DNA of 64,000 bases. It comes from Actinacidiphila bryophytorum (GTDB taxonomy: Bacteria > Actinomycetota > Actinomycetes > Streptomycetales > Streptomycetaceae). The DNA is taken from contig NZ_JAFFIX010000008.1 of assembly GCF_016916835.1 (NCBI RefSeq), positions 1 through 64,000 of the forward strand, read 5' to 3'. Below the pieces are notes generated by a model. It did not search any database and was not told the DNA's origin. It was given only the letters and a program-made list of their open reading frames with translations. Both the position numbers and the translations under genes were made by a program. Position 1 is the stretch's first letter, and each line of letters begins with the position of its first letter. Below are positions 1-9,205 of the stretch, one piece after another.

Positions 1-551
1 GCTCCGGCTTCCTGGCCCTCGACGAGGACGGCACCGCCTGCTCCTCCGACTACTACCTGCGCCTGACCGGCGACGGCGGCCGCATGCTCAAGGGCCAGAT
101 CGCCCTCACCGCGACCCGCCCGACGAAGCCGACCACCGGCTCCACCGGCAGCCAGGGCACGGTGGTGAGCCTGCGAGCCCGCGCCAACGGGCAGTACGTC
201 ACCGCCGACGAGGGCGGCGCCTCCCCGCTGATCGCCAACCGCACCGCGATCGGGCCGTGGGAGCAGTTCGACCTGCTGGACCTGGGCGGCGGCAACGTCG
301 CCCTGCGCGCCCACGCCAACAGCCTGATCGTCTGCGCCGACAACGCCGGGGCCTCCCCGCTGATCGCCAACCGCACCTCCGCCGGCGCCTGGGAGACCTT
401 CCAGCTGGTCCACAACTCGGGCGGCACGGTCAGCCTCAAAGCCCAGGTGAACGGGATGTACGTGACCGCGGAGAACGCGGGCGCCGCGGCCCTGGTCGCC
501 AACCGGACGGCCGTCGGCGGCTGGGAGCAGTTCGACCTGATCACCGGCTGA
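1..551 (+). CDS. C-terminal part of a secreted protein with a fascin-like beta-trefoil domain (5' end outside window)
   Basis: The frame is open from the left edge to the TGA at 549-551, so the gene starts upstream; the ATG at 84 is internal. After a short Thr/Pro/Lys linker (about residues 34-45 of the visible part) come three repeats of about 42 residues. Each holds a variant of LRA.ANG.YV.A...GASPLIANRT followed by W(E)QFDL, which is the three-fold repeat of fascin-like beta-trefoils. In actinomycetes such domains usually sit at the C terminus of secreted glycoside hydrolases and act as carbohydrate-binding modules. The catalytic domain is not visible, so the enzyme family is unknown. A carbohydrate role would fit the galactan locus further right, but this is inference. 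Confidence 0.75.
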   Translation, partial: SGFLALDEDGTACSSDYYLRLTGDGGRMLKGQIALTATRPTKPTTGSTGSQGTVVSLRARANGQYVTADEGGASPLIANRTAIGPWEQFDLLDLGGGNVALRAHANSLIVCADNAGASPLIANRTSAGAWETFQLVHNSGGTVSLKAQVNGMYVTAENAGAAALVANRTAVGGWEQFDLITG

Positions 552-587
552 GCCGTACGGCAGGACACCGCACGCGCCACACCAGGC

Positions 588-632
588 GGCGGGCGGGTCG
601 CCCGGGCGCGGCATCCGGGTGACCCGCCCGCC
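588..632. terminator. GC-rich hairpin terminator after the beta-trefoil gene
   Basis: GGCGGGCGGGTC (588-599) pairs perfectly with GACCCGCCCGCC (621-632), giving a 12-bp stem with a 21-nt loop. It begins 36 nt after the stop at 551 and ends well before the next start at 722. There is no U-run, as is usual for Streptomyces terminators. Confidence 0.65.
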
Positions 633-721
633 CGTCGGGTGGCGTCGGGGACGCCGCTGGCAGAACGTGGTGGCCATCATGCCCGCGCCGGCGCGGGCGG
701 CCGCCGGCAGCGAGGAGCACC

Positions 722-2290
722 ATGACCGCCACTGCGAAGCCTGCCGCGGGGTCGCGGAACCTCGTACTCGCGGCGATGATCTTCGCGGTCGCGATGACCT
801 TCATCGACCAGACCATCGTCTCGATCGCGGTGCCCGACATCCAGCGCGAGCTGGACCTGTCAAACACCGGTGTGCAGTGGGCGGTCAACGCCTACCTGCT
901 CACGCTCGCCGCGCTCTTCGCCTACGGCGGCCGGCTCGCGGACACCGTGGGGCACCGCAAGGTCGTGGTGCTCGGCGTGGTGGTCTTCGCCGCGTCCTCG
1001 CTGCTGTGCGGGCTGACCCCGAAGGGCGGCGTGGCGCAGGCCTGGATCGTGGTCTTCCGAGCGGTGCAGGGCGCGGGCGGCGCCATCATGTTCCCTGCGG
1101 CGCTGGGCATCGTCGTGCAGACCTTCGCGCTGCGCGAGCGCGGCAAGGCGCTCGCGCTCTTCTTCGGCATCGCGGGCGGCCTCACCGCGGTCGGGCCGAT
1201 CCTGGGCGGCTACCTCACCGAGTGGACGTGGCGGGCGATCTTCTGGGTCAACATCCCGGTCGCCGCGGTGGCCCTGGTGCTGATCGCGGTCTCCAAGCCC
1301 GTCACCGACCACCGCCCGGCGCCGATGGACTACCGCGGCCTGGTCCTGATCGCGGCCGGTGTGACGCTGAGCGTCTTCGGCTTCCAGCAGGCCGAGATCT
1401 GGGGCTGGGGAAACCCCGGCATCGGCCTGGCGATCGGCGCGGGCGCGCTGCTGCTCGTCGCCTTCGTCCTGGTCGAACTGCGGACCGCCGACCCGCTGAT
1501 GCAGGTGCGCATCTTCCGCGACCGGGCCTTCAGGTTCGAGAACATCGTGCTGGGCATCACGATGCTGACCTTCATCCCGGTCTTCTTCTTCGTCAGCGAG
1601 TACGCGCAGATCGCGCTCGGCAAGTCCGCCTCGCAGGCGGGCCTGTACCTGCTGTACTTCTTCCTCGGCTTCATCATCGCCTCGCAGCTCGGCGGGCGGA
1701 TGCTGGACCGCGGCGGCGCCAAGCGCCCGGTGGTGCTGGGGTGCGCGCTGTCGGCGGTCGGCTTCTGGCTGTGGGCGGGCAAGGTGACCGACCTGGACTT
1801 CTCCGACCAGACCTGGTCGGTGATCCTGGCCGGCGCGGGGATGGGCATGATGCTCACCCCGGCGAGCACCGACGCGGTCAACCGCGCCTCCCGGGTGTCG
1901 TACGGCGAGGCCACCGGTATCACGCAGACCGTACGCAACTACGCGGCCTCGCTCGGCCTCGCGGTGCTCGGCACCGTCTCGGTCACCGAATTCCGCGACC
2001 ACCTGCGGCAGTCGCTGATCGCCCGCGGCGTCCCGGCACCGCAGGCCGCCGACCAGGCGGCATCGATGGCGCAGGCGCATTCCGGCGCGCAGGGCGGCGG
2101 GGGTTCGATCCCGGGCTTCGTCCGGATGGACTTCGCCGAGTCGACACGGACGGTGCTCTCCTGCATGGCCGGGATCATGGCCGTGGCCGCGGTGGTGGCC
2201 TTCCTCGGCCTCCAGGCGGGGTTGCAGGCCGAGCATCCGGAGGGTGAGGGCGCGGCCGCGCAGGGGCAGCAGGAGCCGCCGCGCACGTGA
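722..2290 (+). CDS. MFS drug exporter, DHA2 (EmrB/QacA) family, 14 transmembrane segments
   Basis: This 522-residue integral membrane protein has the length and layout of proton-driven DHA2 multidrug exporters. The loop 2-3 motif A is present (GGRLADTVGHRKV, about residues 65-77). The antiporter motif C region reads GGLTAVGPILGGYL and is followed by the W(R)AIFWVNIP signature typical of 14-TM members. The C-terminal tail is hydrophilic and Glu/Gln-rich. The ATG at 722 follows GAGGAG by about 6 nt. No regulator gene lies next to it; the osmoprotectant importer follows after about 110 bp. The substrate cannot be read from sequence. Confidence 0.9.
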   Translation: MTATAKPAAGSRNLVLAAMIFAVAMTFIDQTIVSIAVPDIQRELDLSNTGVQWAVNAYLLTLAALFAYGGRLADTVGHRKVVVLGVVVFAASSLLCGLTPKGGVAQAWIVVFRAVQGAGGAIMFPAALGIVVQTFALRERGKALALFFGIAGGLTAVGPILGGYLTEWTWRAIFWVNIPVAAVALVLIAVSKPVTDHRPAPMDYRGLVLIAAGVTLSVFGFQQAEIWGWGNPGIGLAIGAGALLLVAFVLVELRTADPLMQVRIFRDRAFRFENIVLGITMLTFIPVFFFVSEYAQIALGKSASQAGLYLLYFFLGFIIASQLGGRMLDRGGAKRPVVLGCALSAVGFWLWAGKVTDLDFSDQTWSVILAGAGMGMMLTPASTDAVNRASRVSYGEATGITQTVRNYAASLGLAVLGTVSVTEFRDHLRQSLIARGVPAPQAADQAASMAQAHSGAQGGGGSIPGFVRMDFAESTRTVLSCMAGIMAVAAVVAFLGLQAGLQAEHPEGEGAAAQGQQEPPRT

Positions 2291-2399
2291 GGCCATGAGC
2301 GCCCGCGGGGGCCGCGGTCTAAACTCTCCTGGCACCGGCCTGTTCGAAGGTGACCGGAGACAGGCCGTCCATGCCCGATCCCGAGGGGTATTCGGCACT

Positions 2400-3566
2400 T
2401 TGATACAGATAGAATCAGTCACGAAGCGTTACCCCGACGGCACGACAGCGGTCGACGACTTGTCGCTCGACATCCCGGACGGCTCGATCACGGTTCTGGT
2501 GGGGCCGTCGGGTTGCGGGAAGACCACCACCTTGCGCATGGTCAACCGGATGGTCGAGCCGACCTCCGGCCGTATCCTGCTGGACGGCTCGGACATCACC
2601 GAGCAGCCGGTGAACGCCCTGCGCCGCTCGATGGGTTATGTCATCCAGAACGCCGGGCTCTTCCAGCACCGCACCATCGTGGACAACATCGCGACCGTGC
2701 CGCGCATGCTGGGCTGGGACCGCCGCAAGGCCAGGGAGCGGGCCAGGGAGCTGATGGGCAGGGTCGGCCTCGACGAGGCGCTGGCCAAGCGCTATCCCTA
2801 CCAGCTCTCCGGCGGGCAGCAGCAGCGCGTCGGGGTGGCCAGGGCGCTCGCCGCCGACCCGCCGGTGCTGCTGATGGACGAGCCGTTCTCCGCGGTCGAC
2901 CCGATCGTCCGCAAGAGCCTGCAGGCGGAACTGCTGCGCATCCAGCAGGAGCTGGGCAAGACCATCGTCTTCGTCACGCACGACATCGACGAGGCCATCA
3001 GGATCGGCGACATGATCGCGGTGATGCGCACCGGCGGCCGGCTGGCCCAGTTCGCCCCGCCGCAGGAGCTGCTCAGCTCCCCCGCCGACGAGTTCGTCGA
3101 GGACTTCCTCGGCACCGACCGCGGCATCAGGCGGCTGTCCTTCTTCACCTCGGACGGACTGGCGCTGGAGCGCGGCCCCGTCGTCGCGGTGGACGCCGGC
3201 GCCGAGCAGGTCGCGCGGGCTACCGCGGCGGGAGCGCCGTATCTGCTGCTCACCGACGCGGACGGCAAGCCGCTCGGCTGGGTGGCGCCGCAGGACGCGG
3301 CAGGCGGTGCGGACAAGGTCGCGGTGGGCAGTCTGCTGCCCTACGGGCGGCCCTTCGCGGCCGGGCGCGAGTCGCTGCGGGACGCGCTGGACTGCGCGGT
3401 GCTGTCCCCCACCGGGTGGGCGGTCGCGGTGGACGAGCAGGGCGCGGTGGCCGGGGTCGTCTCCCAGGAGGCGATCGGCGCCGCCATCCGCAGCGCGCAC
3501 GCGGGCCAGCGGGAGGACGGCCCCGCCGTCCCGGTCCGCACCACCAAGGCCGAGGTGGCCACATGA
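2400..3566 (+). CDS. opuCA: Osmoprotectant (glycine betaine/choline-type) ABC transporter ATPase with C-terminal CBS region
   Basis: This is the ATPase of an OpuC/ProU-type importer for compatible solutes. The chosen start is TTG at 2400, preceded by GAGGGG at 2383-2388. It gives the usual family N terminus (MIQIESVTKRYPDG) and 388 residues, whereas upstream in-frame sequence shows no family similarity. Walker A is GPSGCGKTT (35-43), the signature LSGGQQQR starts at 136, and Walker B LLMDE is at 157-161 followed by the D-loop SAVD. Residues from about 250 correspond to the paired CBS region of OpuCA proteins, which senses ionic strength in the family. It overlaps the next gene by ATGA. Confidence 0.92.
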   Translation: MIQIESVTKRYPDGTTAVDDLSLDIPDGSITVLVGPSGCGKTTTLRMVNRMVEPTSGRILLDGSDITEQPVNALRRSMGYVIQNAGLFQHRTIVDNIATVPRMLGWDRRKARERARELMGRVGLDEALAKRYPYQLSGGQQQRVGVARALAADPPVLLMDEPFSAVDPIVRKSLQAELLRIQQELGKTIVFVTHDIDEAIRIGDMIAVMRTGGRLAQFAPPQELLSSPADEFVEDFLGTDRGIRRLSFFTSDGLALERGPVVAVDAGAEQVARATAAGAPYLLLTDADGKPLGWVAPQDAAGGADKVAVGSLLPYGRPFAAGRESLRDALDCAVLSPTGWAVAVDEQGAVAGVVSQEAIGAAIRSAHAGQREDGPAVPVRTTKAEVAT

Positions 3567-4288
3567 GCGGCCCCGGCTTCTTCGACATACCCAGCGACCT
3601 GCAGAACTCCTACCTCGGCCTGGTCGGTCTGCACGTCGAGGAGGCGCTGATCCCGGTGGCGATCGGGCTCGCGGTGGCGCTGCCGCTGGGCCAGTTGTGC
3701 GTGCGCTTCTCCTGGCTGTACCCGCCGGTGCTGTGGATCACGACGGTGCTGTACGCGATCCCGTCGCTGGCCTTCTTCATCTTCCTGATCGACTACACCG
3801 GTGCGACCCGCACCACCGTGATGATCCCGCTGACCGTCTACAGCCTGGTGCTGCTGGTGCCCGCTTTCGTCGACGGCGTCAGATCGGTGCCGCAGGAGAC
3901 CCTGTCGGCGGCCAAGGCGATGGGCTTCGGTCCTGTGCAGCGCTATCTGAAGGTGCAACTGCCCATCGCGGTACCGGCGATCATCGCAGGGCTGCGGGTC
4001 GCGGTGGCCTCCAGCATCTCGCTGGTCAGCATCGGCGCACTGATCGGCAACCAGGGCGCGCTGGGCAACCTGCTGCAGGACGCGATCCTCTACCACCGCT
4101 CCAACCTGGCGCTGAACTCGGTGCTCACCACCGCGGTGCTCGCGGTGCTGCTGGACATCGCGCTGGTGCTGCTGCGGATGGCGCTGACGCCGTGGATGCC
4201 GCGCAGCGGCCGGGCGGCCCGCCGCGCGGCGCGTGACGCGGCCGTCGAACCCGCGGGCCGCGCGGCACTGGAGGACGCGTCCGTATGA
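3563..4288 (+). CDS. opuCB: Osmoprotectant ABC transporter permease (ProW/OpuCB type)
   Basis: This 241-residue permease has five to six hydrophobic segments. It carries the binding-protein-dependent transport signature (SAAKAMGFGPVQRYLKVQLP) that docks the ATPase through the EAA loop, followed by a segment ending IGNQGALG, typical of OpuCB and OpuCD. The ATG at 3563 overlaps the TGA of opuCA, and its own stop overlaps the next start by ATGA, so the genes are translationally coupled. The C-terminal tail is rich in Arg and Ala. It should pair with the second permease to form the membrane channel. Confidence 0.92.
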   Translation: MSGPGFFDIPSDLQNSYLGLVGLHVEEALIPVAIGLAVALPLGQLCVRFSWLYPPVLWITTVLYAIPSLAFFIFLIDYTGATRTTVMIPLTVYSLVLLVPAFVDGVRSVPQETLSAAKAMGFGPVQRYLKVQLPIAVPAIIAGLRVAVASSISLVSIGALIGNQGALGNLLQDAILYHRSNLALNSVLTTAVLAVLLDIALVLLRMALTPWMPRSGRAARRAARDAAVEPAGRAALEDASV

Positions 4289-4953
4289 GCATCTTCCAGT
4301 TCATCAGCGACTTCTTCCGGGACAGCGCGCACTGGCACGGCCAGGACGGCATCCCGCACCGGGTGCTCGAGCACCTCGGCTACTCCTTCATGGCGCTGGG
4401 CATCGCGGCGGGCCTCGCGCTGCCGGTGGGCCTGGTCACCGGGCACACCGGGCGCGGCGGAAACGCGCTGGCGCTGATCGCGACCGCGGCACGCGCACTG
4501 CCCAGTTACGGGCTGCTGGTGCTGATGTTCTTCTGGCTGGGCATCGGGCTCACCCCGGTGATGATCCCGCTGGTCGCACTGGCCGTTCCGCCGATCCTGC
4601 TGACCTCCTACGAGGCGATGCGCACGGTGGACCCGGCCCCGGTGGACGCGGCGCGCGGCATGGGGATGGGTCCTGCCGCGGTGCTCTTCCAGGTCGAACT
4701 GCCCGTCGCGCTGCCGCTGATCCTCAGCGGTCTGCGGTCCGCGGCGATCCAGGTCGTCTCGACGACGGCCATCGCCGCGACGGTCTCGCTCGGCGGTCTC
4801 GGACGCTTCGTCATCGACGGGCTCTACCAGCGCAACTACGAGACCGTGGTGGGCGGCGCGACCCTGATCGCGGGTCTGGCGCTGGCGATGATCGCGCTGT
4901 TCTGGCTGGTCGGGCGAGTGGCCGTGTCCCCAGGTGTGCGGGGCGGCCGGTGA
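4285..4953 (+). CDS. opuCD: Second osmoprotectant ABC transporter permease (OpuCD type)
   Basis: This 222-residue membrane protein is paralogous to the preceding permease. The EAA-loop motif reads DAARGMGMGPAAVLFQVELP and is followed by TTAIAATVSLGGLGRFVIDG, as in OpuCD and YehW-type permeases. It starts in a 4-nt ATGA overlap with opuCB. Its N-terminal soluble stretch (residues 1-25, with HWHGQDGIPHRVLEHL) precedes the first membrane span. The substrate-binding protein follows after a gap of about 160 nt that contains a possible promoter. Confidence 0.92.
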   Translation: MSIFQFISDFFRDSAHWHGQDGIPHRVLEHLGYSFMALGIAAGLALPVGLVTGHTGRGGNALALIATAARALPSYGLLVLMFFWLGIGLTPVMIPLVALAVPPILLTSYEAMRTVDPAPVDAARGMGMGPAAVLFQVELPVALPLILSGLRSAAIQVVSTTAIAATVSLGGLGRFVIDGLYQRNYETVVGGATLIAGLALAMIALFWLVGRVAVSPGVRGGR

Positions 4954-5010
4954 CATGTGAACACCGTGTTTCGTATCCGTCATCGATACCTATCGGTGAC
5001 CCTGACGCAC

Positions 5011-5040
5011 TTGACGAGGTTTGAGGCCGCTGGATTGGAT
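5011..5040 (+). promoter_or_regulatory. Possible sigma-70-type promoter for the osmoprotectant-binding lipoprotein
   Basis: TTGACG (5011-5016) and TTGGAT (5035-5040) are separated by 18 nt, inside the 159-nt gap between opuCD and the binding-protein gene. A separate promoter would let the binding protein be made in excess over the membrane parts. The -10 match is imperfect. Confidence 0.3.
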
Positions 5041-5112
5041 CAGTTGAAGTACGGAACCGACGTTCGGATGACAGCTGAACGCCATCCGAACCCACCCCCG
5101 GAAGCGGGAATA

Positions 5113-6120
5113 GTGACTTCACACACGCAGAGCAGCACGCACACTGGCCCTCGACACCTGCGAGCAGCGGCGATCGTCATCGCCGCAGCAACGGCCGCGG
5201 CGCTTCTCGCGGGCTGTTCCGACTCCTCCGACTCCTCCTCGTCGCCGTCCTCGTCCTCCGGCAGCAAGGGCAAGCCCAAGGACCCGCTGGCGGCGCCGCC
5301 CGCGGCGAGCGACACCGTCGTCGTCGGCTCGAACAACTTCGCCGAGAGCGTCCTGCTGATGGACGTCTACGGCGAGGCCCTCAAGGCCAAGGGCATCAAG
5401 GTCAGCTACAAGCCGGACATCGGCACCCGGGAGATCACCTACGGACTGGTCAAGAACGGCACGATCACCGTGCTGCCGGAGTTCAACGGCTCACTGCTGT
5501 CCTACCTCGACAAGAACGCCGCCCCCACCTCGGTGGAGGAGGCGACGGCCGCGCTCAAGGCCAAGCTCGACCCGGCGCTGACGATGCTCGACCCGGCGGC
5601 GGCCGAGGACAAGGACTCGGTCACGGTCAATGCGGCGACCGCCGCGAAGTACCACCTGACCAACCAGTCCACCATCGCCGACCTGGCCAAGGTGGGCTCC
5701 CAGATCACCATGGGCGGCTCGTCGGAGTTCCAGACCCGGCAGCAGGGCCTGGTGGGCCTCAAGGCGCTCTACGGCCTGGTGCCGAAGTCGTACAAGCGGC
5801 TCGACGCGGGTGGGCCGCTGACGGTGGCGGCGCTGAAGAACAACGACGTGCAGGCCGCCGACGTCTTCAGCACCGACGCGTCGGTGGCCCGGGAGAAGTT
5901 CGTGGTCCTGCAGGACCCGAAGAAGCTGTTCGGCTTCGCGAACGTCCAGCCCATGGTGTCCAAGACGGCCCTGTCGCCCGCCGCGGTCTCGGTGCTCAAC
6001 GCCGTGTCGGCCAAGCTCGACACCACGTCGCTGCTCGACCTGGACGACCAGGTGCAGAACCAGAAGAAGGACCCGCGGGACGTCGCCCAGGCGTGGCTGA
6101 AGTCGGTCGGCCTGAGCTGA
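5113..6120 (+). CDS. opuCC: Osmoprotectant-binding lipoprotein of the OpuC-type importer (OpuAC/ProX domain)
   Basis: This is the extracellular solute receptor of the importer, 335 residues from GTG 5113, which lies about 8 nt after GGAAGCGGGA. It has an Arg-containing N region, a hydrophobic stretch and the lipobox LLAGC with the lipidated Cys at position 35. A Ser/Asp-rich linker follows (about 36-60). The mature domain begins DTVVVGSNNFAESVLLM, a hallmark of OpuAC/ProX-like binding proteins, with later conserved blocks VLPEFNG and ADVFSTD. Upstream in-frame codons (from 4957) give a hydrophilic extension that would block lipoprotein export, so they were rejected. A hairpin follows the stop. 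Confidence 0.92.
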   Translation: MTSHTQSSTHTGPRHLRAAAIVIAAATAAALLAGCSDSSDSSSSPSSSSGSKGKPKDPLAAPPAASDTVVVGSNNFAESVLLMDVYGEALKAKGIKVSYKPDIGTREITYGLVKNGTITVLPEFNGSLLSYLDKNAAPTSVEEATAALKAKLDPALTMLDPAAAEDKDSVTVNAATAAKYHLTNQSTIADLAKVGSQITMGGSSEFQTRQQGLVGLKALYGLVPKSYKRLDAGGPLTVAALKNNDVQAADVFSTDASVAREKFVVLQDPKKLFGFANVQPMVSKTALSPAAVSVLNAVSAKLDTTSLLDLDDQVQNQKKDPRDVAQAWLKSVGLS

Positions 6121-6128
6121 TCCTGCCG

Positions 6129-6169
6129 CCCGTGCCGGGACGGTCCCGCGGGGGCCGGCCCGGCACGGG
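6129..6169. terminator. Bidirectional hairpin terminator between convergent genes
   Basis: CCCGTGCCGGG (6129-6139) pairs perfectly with CCCGGCACGGG (6159-6169), an 11-bp stem. It sits in the 58-nt gap between the binding-protein stop (6120) and the stop of the oppositely oriented beta-galactosidase (6179). Confidence 0.75.
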
Positions 6170-6178
6170 TGTCCCGCC

Positions 6179-7927
6179 TCACTCCTGGGTCGGCCCGAGG
6201 TCCGGGGTGTCCCGCAGGTCGACGGCCGCCCTGGTGGTGGCGTGCAGTTCCAGGACGACGATGTCGTTGTCGCCGGCCCGCAGCACGGGGCCTGGCACGT
6301 ACAGCCGGTTCTGCGGGCCGCGCGACCAGTAGCGGCCCAGGTGGAAGCCGTTGGCCCAGGCGTTGCCCTTGGTCCAGCCGGTCAGGTCCAGATACGTGTC
6401 CGCCACCTCTTCCAGAGCCAGGACGCCGCGGTGGAAGGCCGGTCCCACCGGCGGGGTGTCCGTCCTGCCGAACGGCAGCGGCGCCAGGTCCGCGAGGTCC
6501 AGCGGGCGGCTGGTCCACCGGGGCAGCGGGCGCCCGTTGGCACGGACCTGTCCGAGCACACCCTTGCGGTCGTGGATGCCCCGGCCGTAGTTGACCCGGC
6601 CCTGGTTCTCCACCAGCAGGTCGAGCCGCGCGCCAGCGGCGGGCGAGGTGAAGGCCAGGGCCCGGTGGTGGCTCTCCCGCTCCAGGACCCCGGCCGGCTG
6701 CCCGGCGACGAAGACCTGCGCCCGGTCGGCGACGCCCTCGGCCTCCAGCAGCACGGGACCCGCGGCGGGCAGGTCGGCCGAGTAGAGCACGAACCCGAAG
6801 TCCTGGCCCAGCTCCTCCATGGTCAGCGGCCGCGGCCCCGGCACCGCGTGGCCCAGCAGCTCGGCCGCGGCCAGCAGCGGCACGCTCTGCGGCAGCCGCA
6901 CGTCCAGCACGGTGAGCTTCTTCGACGGCGCGGGCAGCGGGGTGTCGGGCACGGGTGCGTGCCGGGCGATGACCTCGCGGAAGGCGGCGTACTTCGGGGT
7001 CGGGTCGCCTGCCTCGGTCAGCGGTGCGTCGTAGTCGTAGGAGGTGACGGTGGCACGGTAGGTGTGCTTGTCGTTGGCGCCGCTGGTGAAGCCGAAGTTG
7101 GTGCCGCCGTGGAACATGTAGAAGCTGACGCTGGCGCCGGCCGAGAGCACGGTGTCGAGTTCGGCTGCGGCGTCCGCTGCGGGCCGGGTGGTGTGGACGC
7201 CGCCCCAGCGGTCGAACCAGCCGTTCCAGAACTCGGTGACCATCAGCGGCCCCTGCTGCTGGTGGGCGCGCAGCAGCGCCAGGTTGCGGGCGGCGCCGCT
7301 GCCGAAGTTGGCGGTCGCGAGGACCCCGGGCAGGCTGCCGCGGGCCAGGTCGCCCGGCTGGTCGCAGGTGAAGAGCGGCACGTCCACGCCCTGGCGGCGC
7401 AGCAGTTCCGCCAGGTGCTCCAGGTAGCCGCGGTCGTCGCCGTAGGCGCCGTACTCGTTTTCGACCTGCACCGCGATGACCGGCCCGCCCCGGGTGGACA
7501 GATGCGGTGCCAGGCGCGGCAGCAGCATGCCGAAGTAGCCGTCGACGGCGGCCAGGTAGTGCGGGTCGGTGGTCCGCAGCCGCATGCCGGGCTCCGCGAG
7601 CAGCCAGGACGGCAGGCCCCCGCCCTCCCACTCGGCGCAGATGTACGGTCCCGGCCGCAGCAGGACGTGCAGGTCCTCTGCCGCGGCCAGGTCGAGAAAG
7701 CGCGGCAGGTCGAGCCCGCCGGCCAGGTCGAGGGTGCCGCGGGTGCGCTCGTGCAGATTCCACGGGATGTAGGTGTCGACGGTGTTCAGGCCCATGCCGC
7801 GTGCTTTGCGCAGCCGGTCCTGCCAGTGCGCCGGGTGGACGCGGAAGTAGTGCAGCGCACCGGAGATGATGCGGAACGGCTCGCCGTCCAGGAGGAAGCC
7901 GTCGGCGGCTGTCTGCAGTTCTGCCAT
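6179..7927 (-). CDS. GH35 beta-galactosidase, cytoplasmic
   Basis: This 582-residue retaining beta-galactosidase has no signal peptide and so acts on imported oligosaccharides. The GH35 landmarks are all present: SGALHYFRV near the start, PGPYICAEWEGGGLPSWLL (about 92-110), the acid/base Glu158 in QVENEYG, and the nucleophile Glu232 in MVTEFWNGWFDRWGG. FYMFHGGTNFGF follows the catalytic region. C-terminal beta domains extend from about 330. The ATG at 7927 is the first start before the conserved block. It is the last gene of the leftward sugar locus, 159 nt after lacI, with its own LacI-type operator at 7972-7983. Together with the neighbouring secreted GH43 enzyme, galacto-oligosaccharides are the likely substrate. 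Confidence 0.92.
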   Translation of the reverse strand: MAELQTAADGFLLDGEPFRIISGALHYFRVHPAHWQDRLRKARGMGLNTVDTYIPWNLHERTRGTLDLAGGLDLPRFLDLAAAEDLHVLLRPGPYICAEWEGGGLPSWLLAEPGMRLRTTDPHYLAAVDGYFGMLLPRLAPHLSTRGGPVIAVQVENEYGAYGDDRGYLEHLAELLRRQGVDVPLFTCDQPGDLARGSLPGVLATANFGSGAARNLALLRAHQQQGPLMVTEFWNGWFDRWGGVHTTRPAADAAAELDTVLSAGASVSFYMFHGGTNFGFTSGANDKHTYRATVTSYDYDAPLTEAGDPTPKYAAFREVIARHAPVPDTPLPAPSKKLTVLDVRLPQSVPLLAAAELLGHAVPGPRPLTMEELGQDFGFVLYSADLPAAGPVLLEAEGVADRAQVFVAGQPAGVLERESHHRALAFTSPAAGARLDLLVENQGRVNYGRGIHDRKGVLGQVRANGRPLPRWTSRPLDLADLAPLPFGRTDTPPVGPAFHRGVLALEEVADTYLDLTGWTKGNAWANGFHLGRYWSRGPQNRLYVPGPVLRAGDNDIVVLELHATTRAAVDLRDTPDLGPTQE

Positions 7928-7971
7928 GGTCTGCCTGTTCTCCCGAAGGGGCCGGTTTCACAAGATCGGAT

Positions 7972-7983
7972 GTTTGCGTAACC
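7972..7983. promoter_or_regulatory. Putative LacI-type operator upstream of the GH35 gene
   Basis: GTTTGCGTAACC is a near-palindrome around a central CG. It fits the shared pattern GKTTRCGYAAMC also found at 12495, 12530 and 12662, and lies 45 nt upstream of the GH35 start. Confidence 0.6.
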
Positions 7984-8086
7984 ATGTCGAGTCTGGTCAG
8001 TCCTCCGACCAGGTGTCAAGGCACGGCTGTTCGCAGGTCGGCGCGGGTGGTGCGGGGCTCGGCCCGCGGCGGGCGGGAGCGGGCGG

Positions 8087-9169
8087 TCAGCCCGCGGCGG
8101 GCGGCGGCGCGGTGCTCTGGCGCACCACAAGCCGGGTCGGGACCAGCGTGGTGCCGGTCTCCTCCTGGTTGTTGCGGATCTGCCGCAGCACCCCGTCCAC
8201 GCACCGCCGGCCGACCTCGGAGAAGTCCTGGTGGACGGTGGTCAGCGGGGGCAGGAAGGAGGCCGTCTCGGGAATGTCGTCGAAGCCGACCACGCTGATG
8301 TCCTGCGGGACCCGGCGGCCCCGCTCGTGCAGCGCGCGCAGCACCCCAAGCGCCATCTGGTCGTTCGCCACGAAGACCGCGGTGCAGTCCGCCTCCTCGG
8401 CCAGCCGCAGCCCGGCGCGGTATCCGGACTGCGCCGACCAGTCGCCGCGCAGCGGCGCCGGCACCGCCCTGCCGCCCGCCTCCAGCGCCGAGCGCCAGGC
8501 GCCGACCCGGCGTTCGGCGGAGAAGGAGTCGGCAGGCCCCGCCACATGCCACACCGTGCGGTGCCCGAGGCCGAGCAGGTGCTCGACGGCCGCACGCGCC
8601 CCGCCGACCTGGTCGGTGTCCACGACGCAGTAGCGGTCGCCCGCGTTGGAGTCGGCGACCACCACATGGGCGTTGGGCGGCAGCGCGACCGTCACGGCGT
8701 CCAGCAGGTGGACCTCCATGAGGATGACGATGCCGTCCACGGCCAGCTCCCCCAGCCGGGTGAAGGCGCCGCGCACGCTGTCCTGGGTGGGGACGGCGAC
8801 CGGGAGCAGCGTGGTGGCGTAGCCCTCGACCGCGGCGGAGGTCGCGATCGCCTCGATGGTGCGGGTGTTGCCGGTGCTGGAGAGGTTGAAGGTGATCACG
8901 CCGATGGTGTGGAACTGCCCGCTCTTGAGGGCGCGGGCGGCGCTGTTGGGCCGGTAGCCCAGCTCCTTCATCGCCTGCAGCACCTGCTTGCGGGTGGACT
9001 CCAGGACTCCGGCGTAGCCGTTGGAGACCCGCGAGACGGTCTGCGCGGACACCCCGGCCAGCTGGGCCACGTCGGCCATCGACGCGCCGCGCCTGCGCCG
9101 CGCCTCGGGGGCGCCGCTGTCTTCCGTACTGGCCGTGTCGCTGCTGTCCACTTGCTGCTCGCACCTCAT
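8087..9169 (-). CDS. LacI-family transcriptional regulator of the galactan/galactoside locus
   Basis: A 360-residue LacI/GalR repressor. The helix-turn-helix reads SMADVAQLAGVSAQTVSRVSNG (about 30-51), followed by the hinge-helix region GYRPNSAARAL. The effector domain shows the periplasmic-binding-protein fold with VFVANDQMALG and SVVGFDDIPE. The ATG at 9169 leaves a 30-residue charged N-terminal extension; a start at the internal Met (about residue 31) is possible because no strong ribosome site precedes either. It lies between the transporter and the galactosidase genes, behind a hairpin at 9206-9243. Four operator-like sites nearby make it the probable local regulator. Confidence 0.9.
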   Translation of the reverse strand: MRCEQQVDSSDTASTEDSGAPEARRRRGASMADVAQLAGVSAQTVSRVSNGYAGVLESTRKQVLQAMKELGYRPNSAARALKSGQFHTIGVITFNLSSTGNTRTIEAIATSAAVEGYATTLLPVAVPTQDSVRGAFTRLGELAVDGIVILMEVHLLDAVTVALPPNAHVVVADSNAGDRYCVVDTDQVGGARAAVEHLLGLGHRTVWHVAGPADSFSAERRVGAWRSALEAGGRAVPAPLRGDWSAQSGYRAGLRLAEEADCTAVFVANDQMALGVLRALHERGRRVPQDISVVGFDDIPETASFLPPLTTVHQDFSEVGRRCVDGVLRQIRNNQEETGTTLVPTRLVVRQSTAPPPAAG

Positions 9170-9205
9170 ACGTGGTTCGCCGGTGGTGCCGTGAACCGAA
9201 ATTGT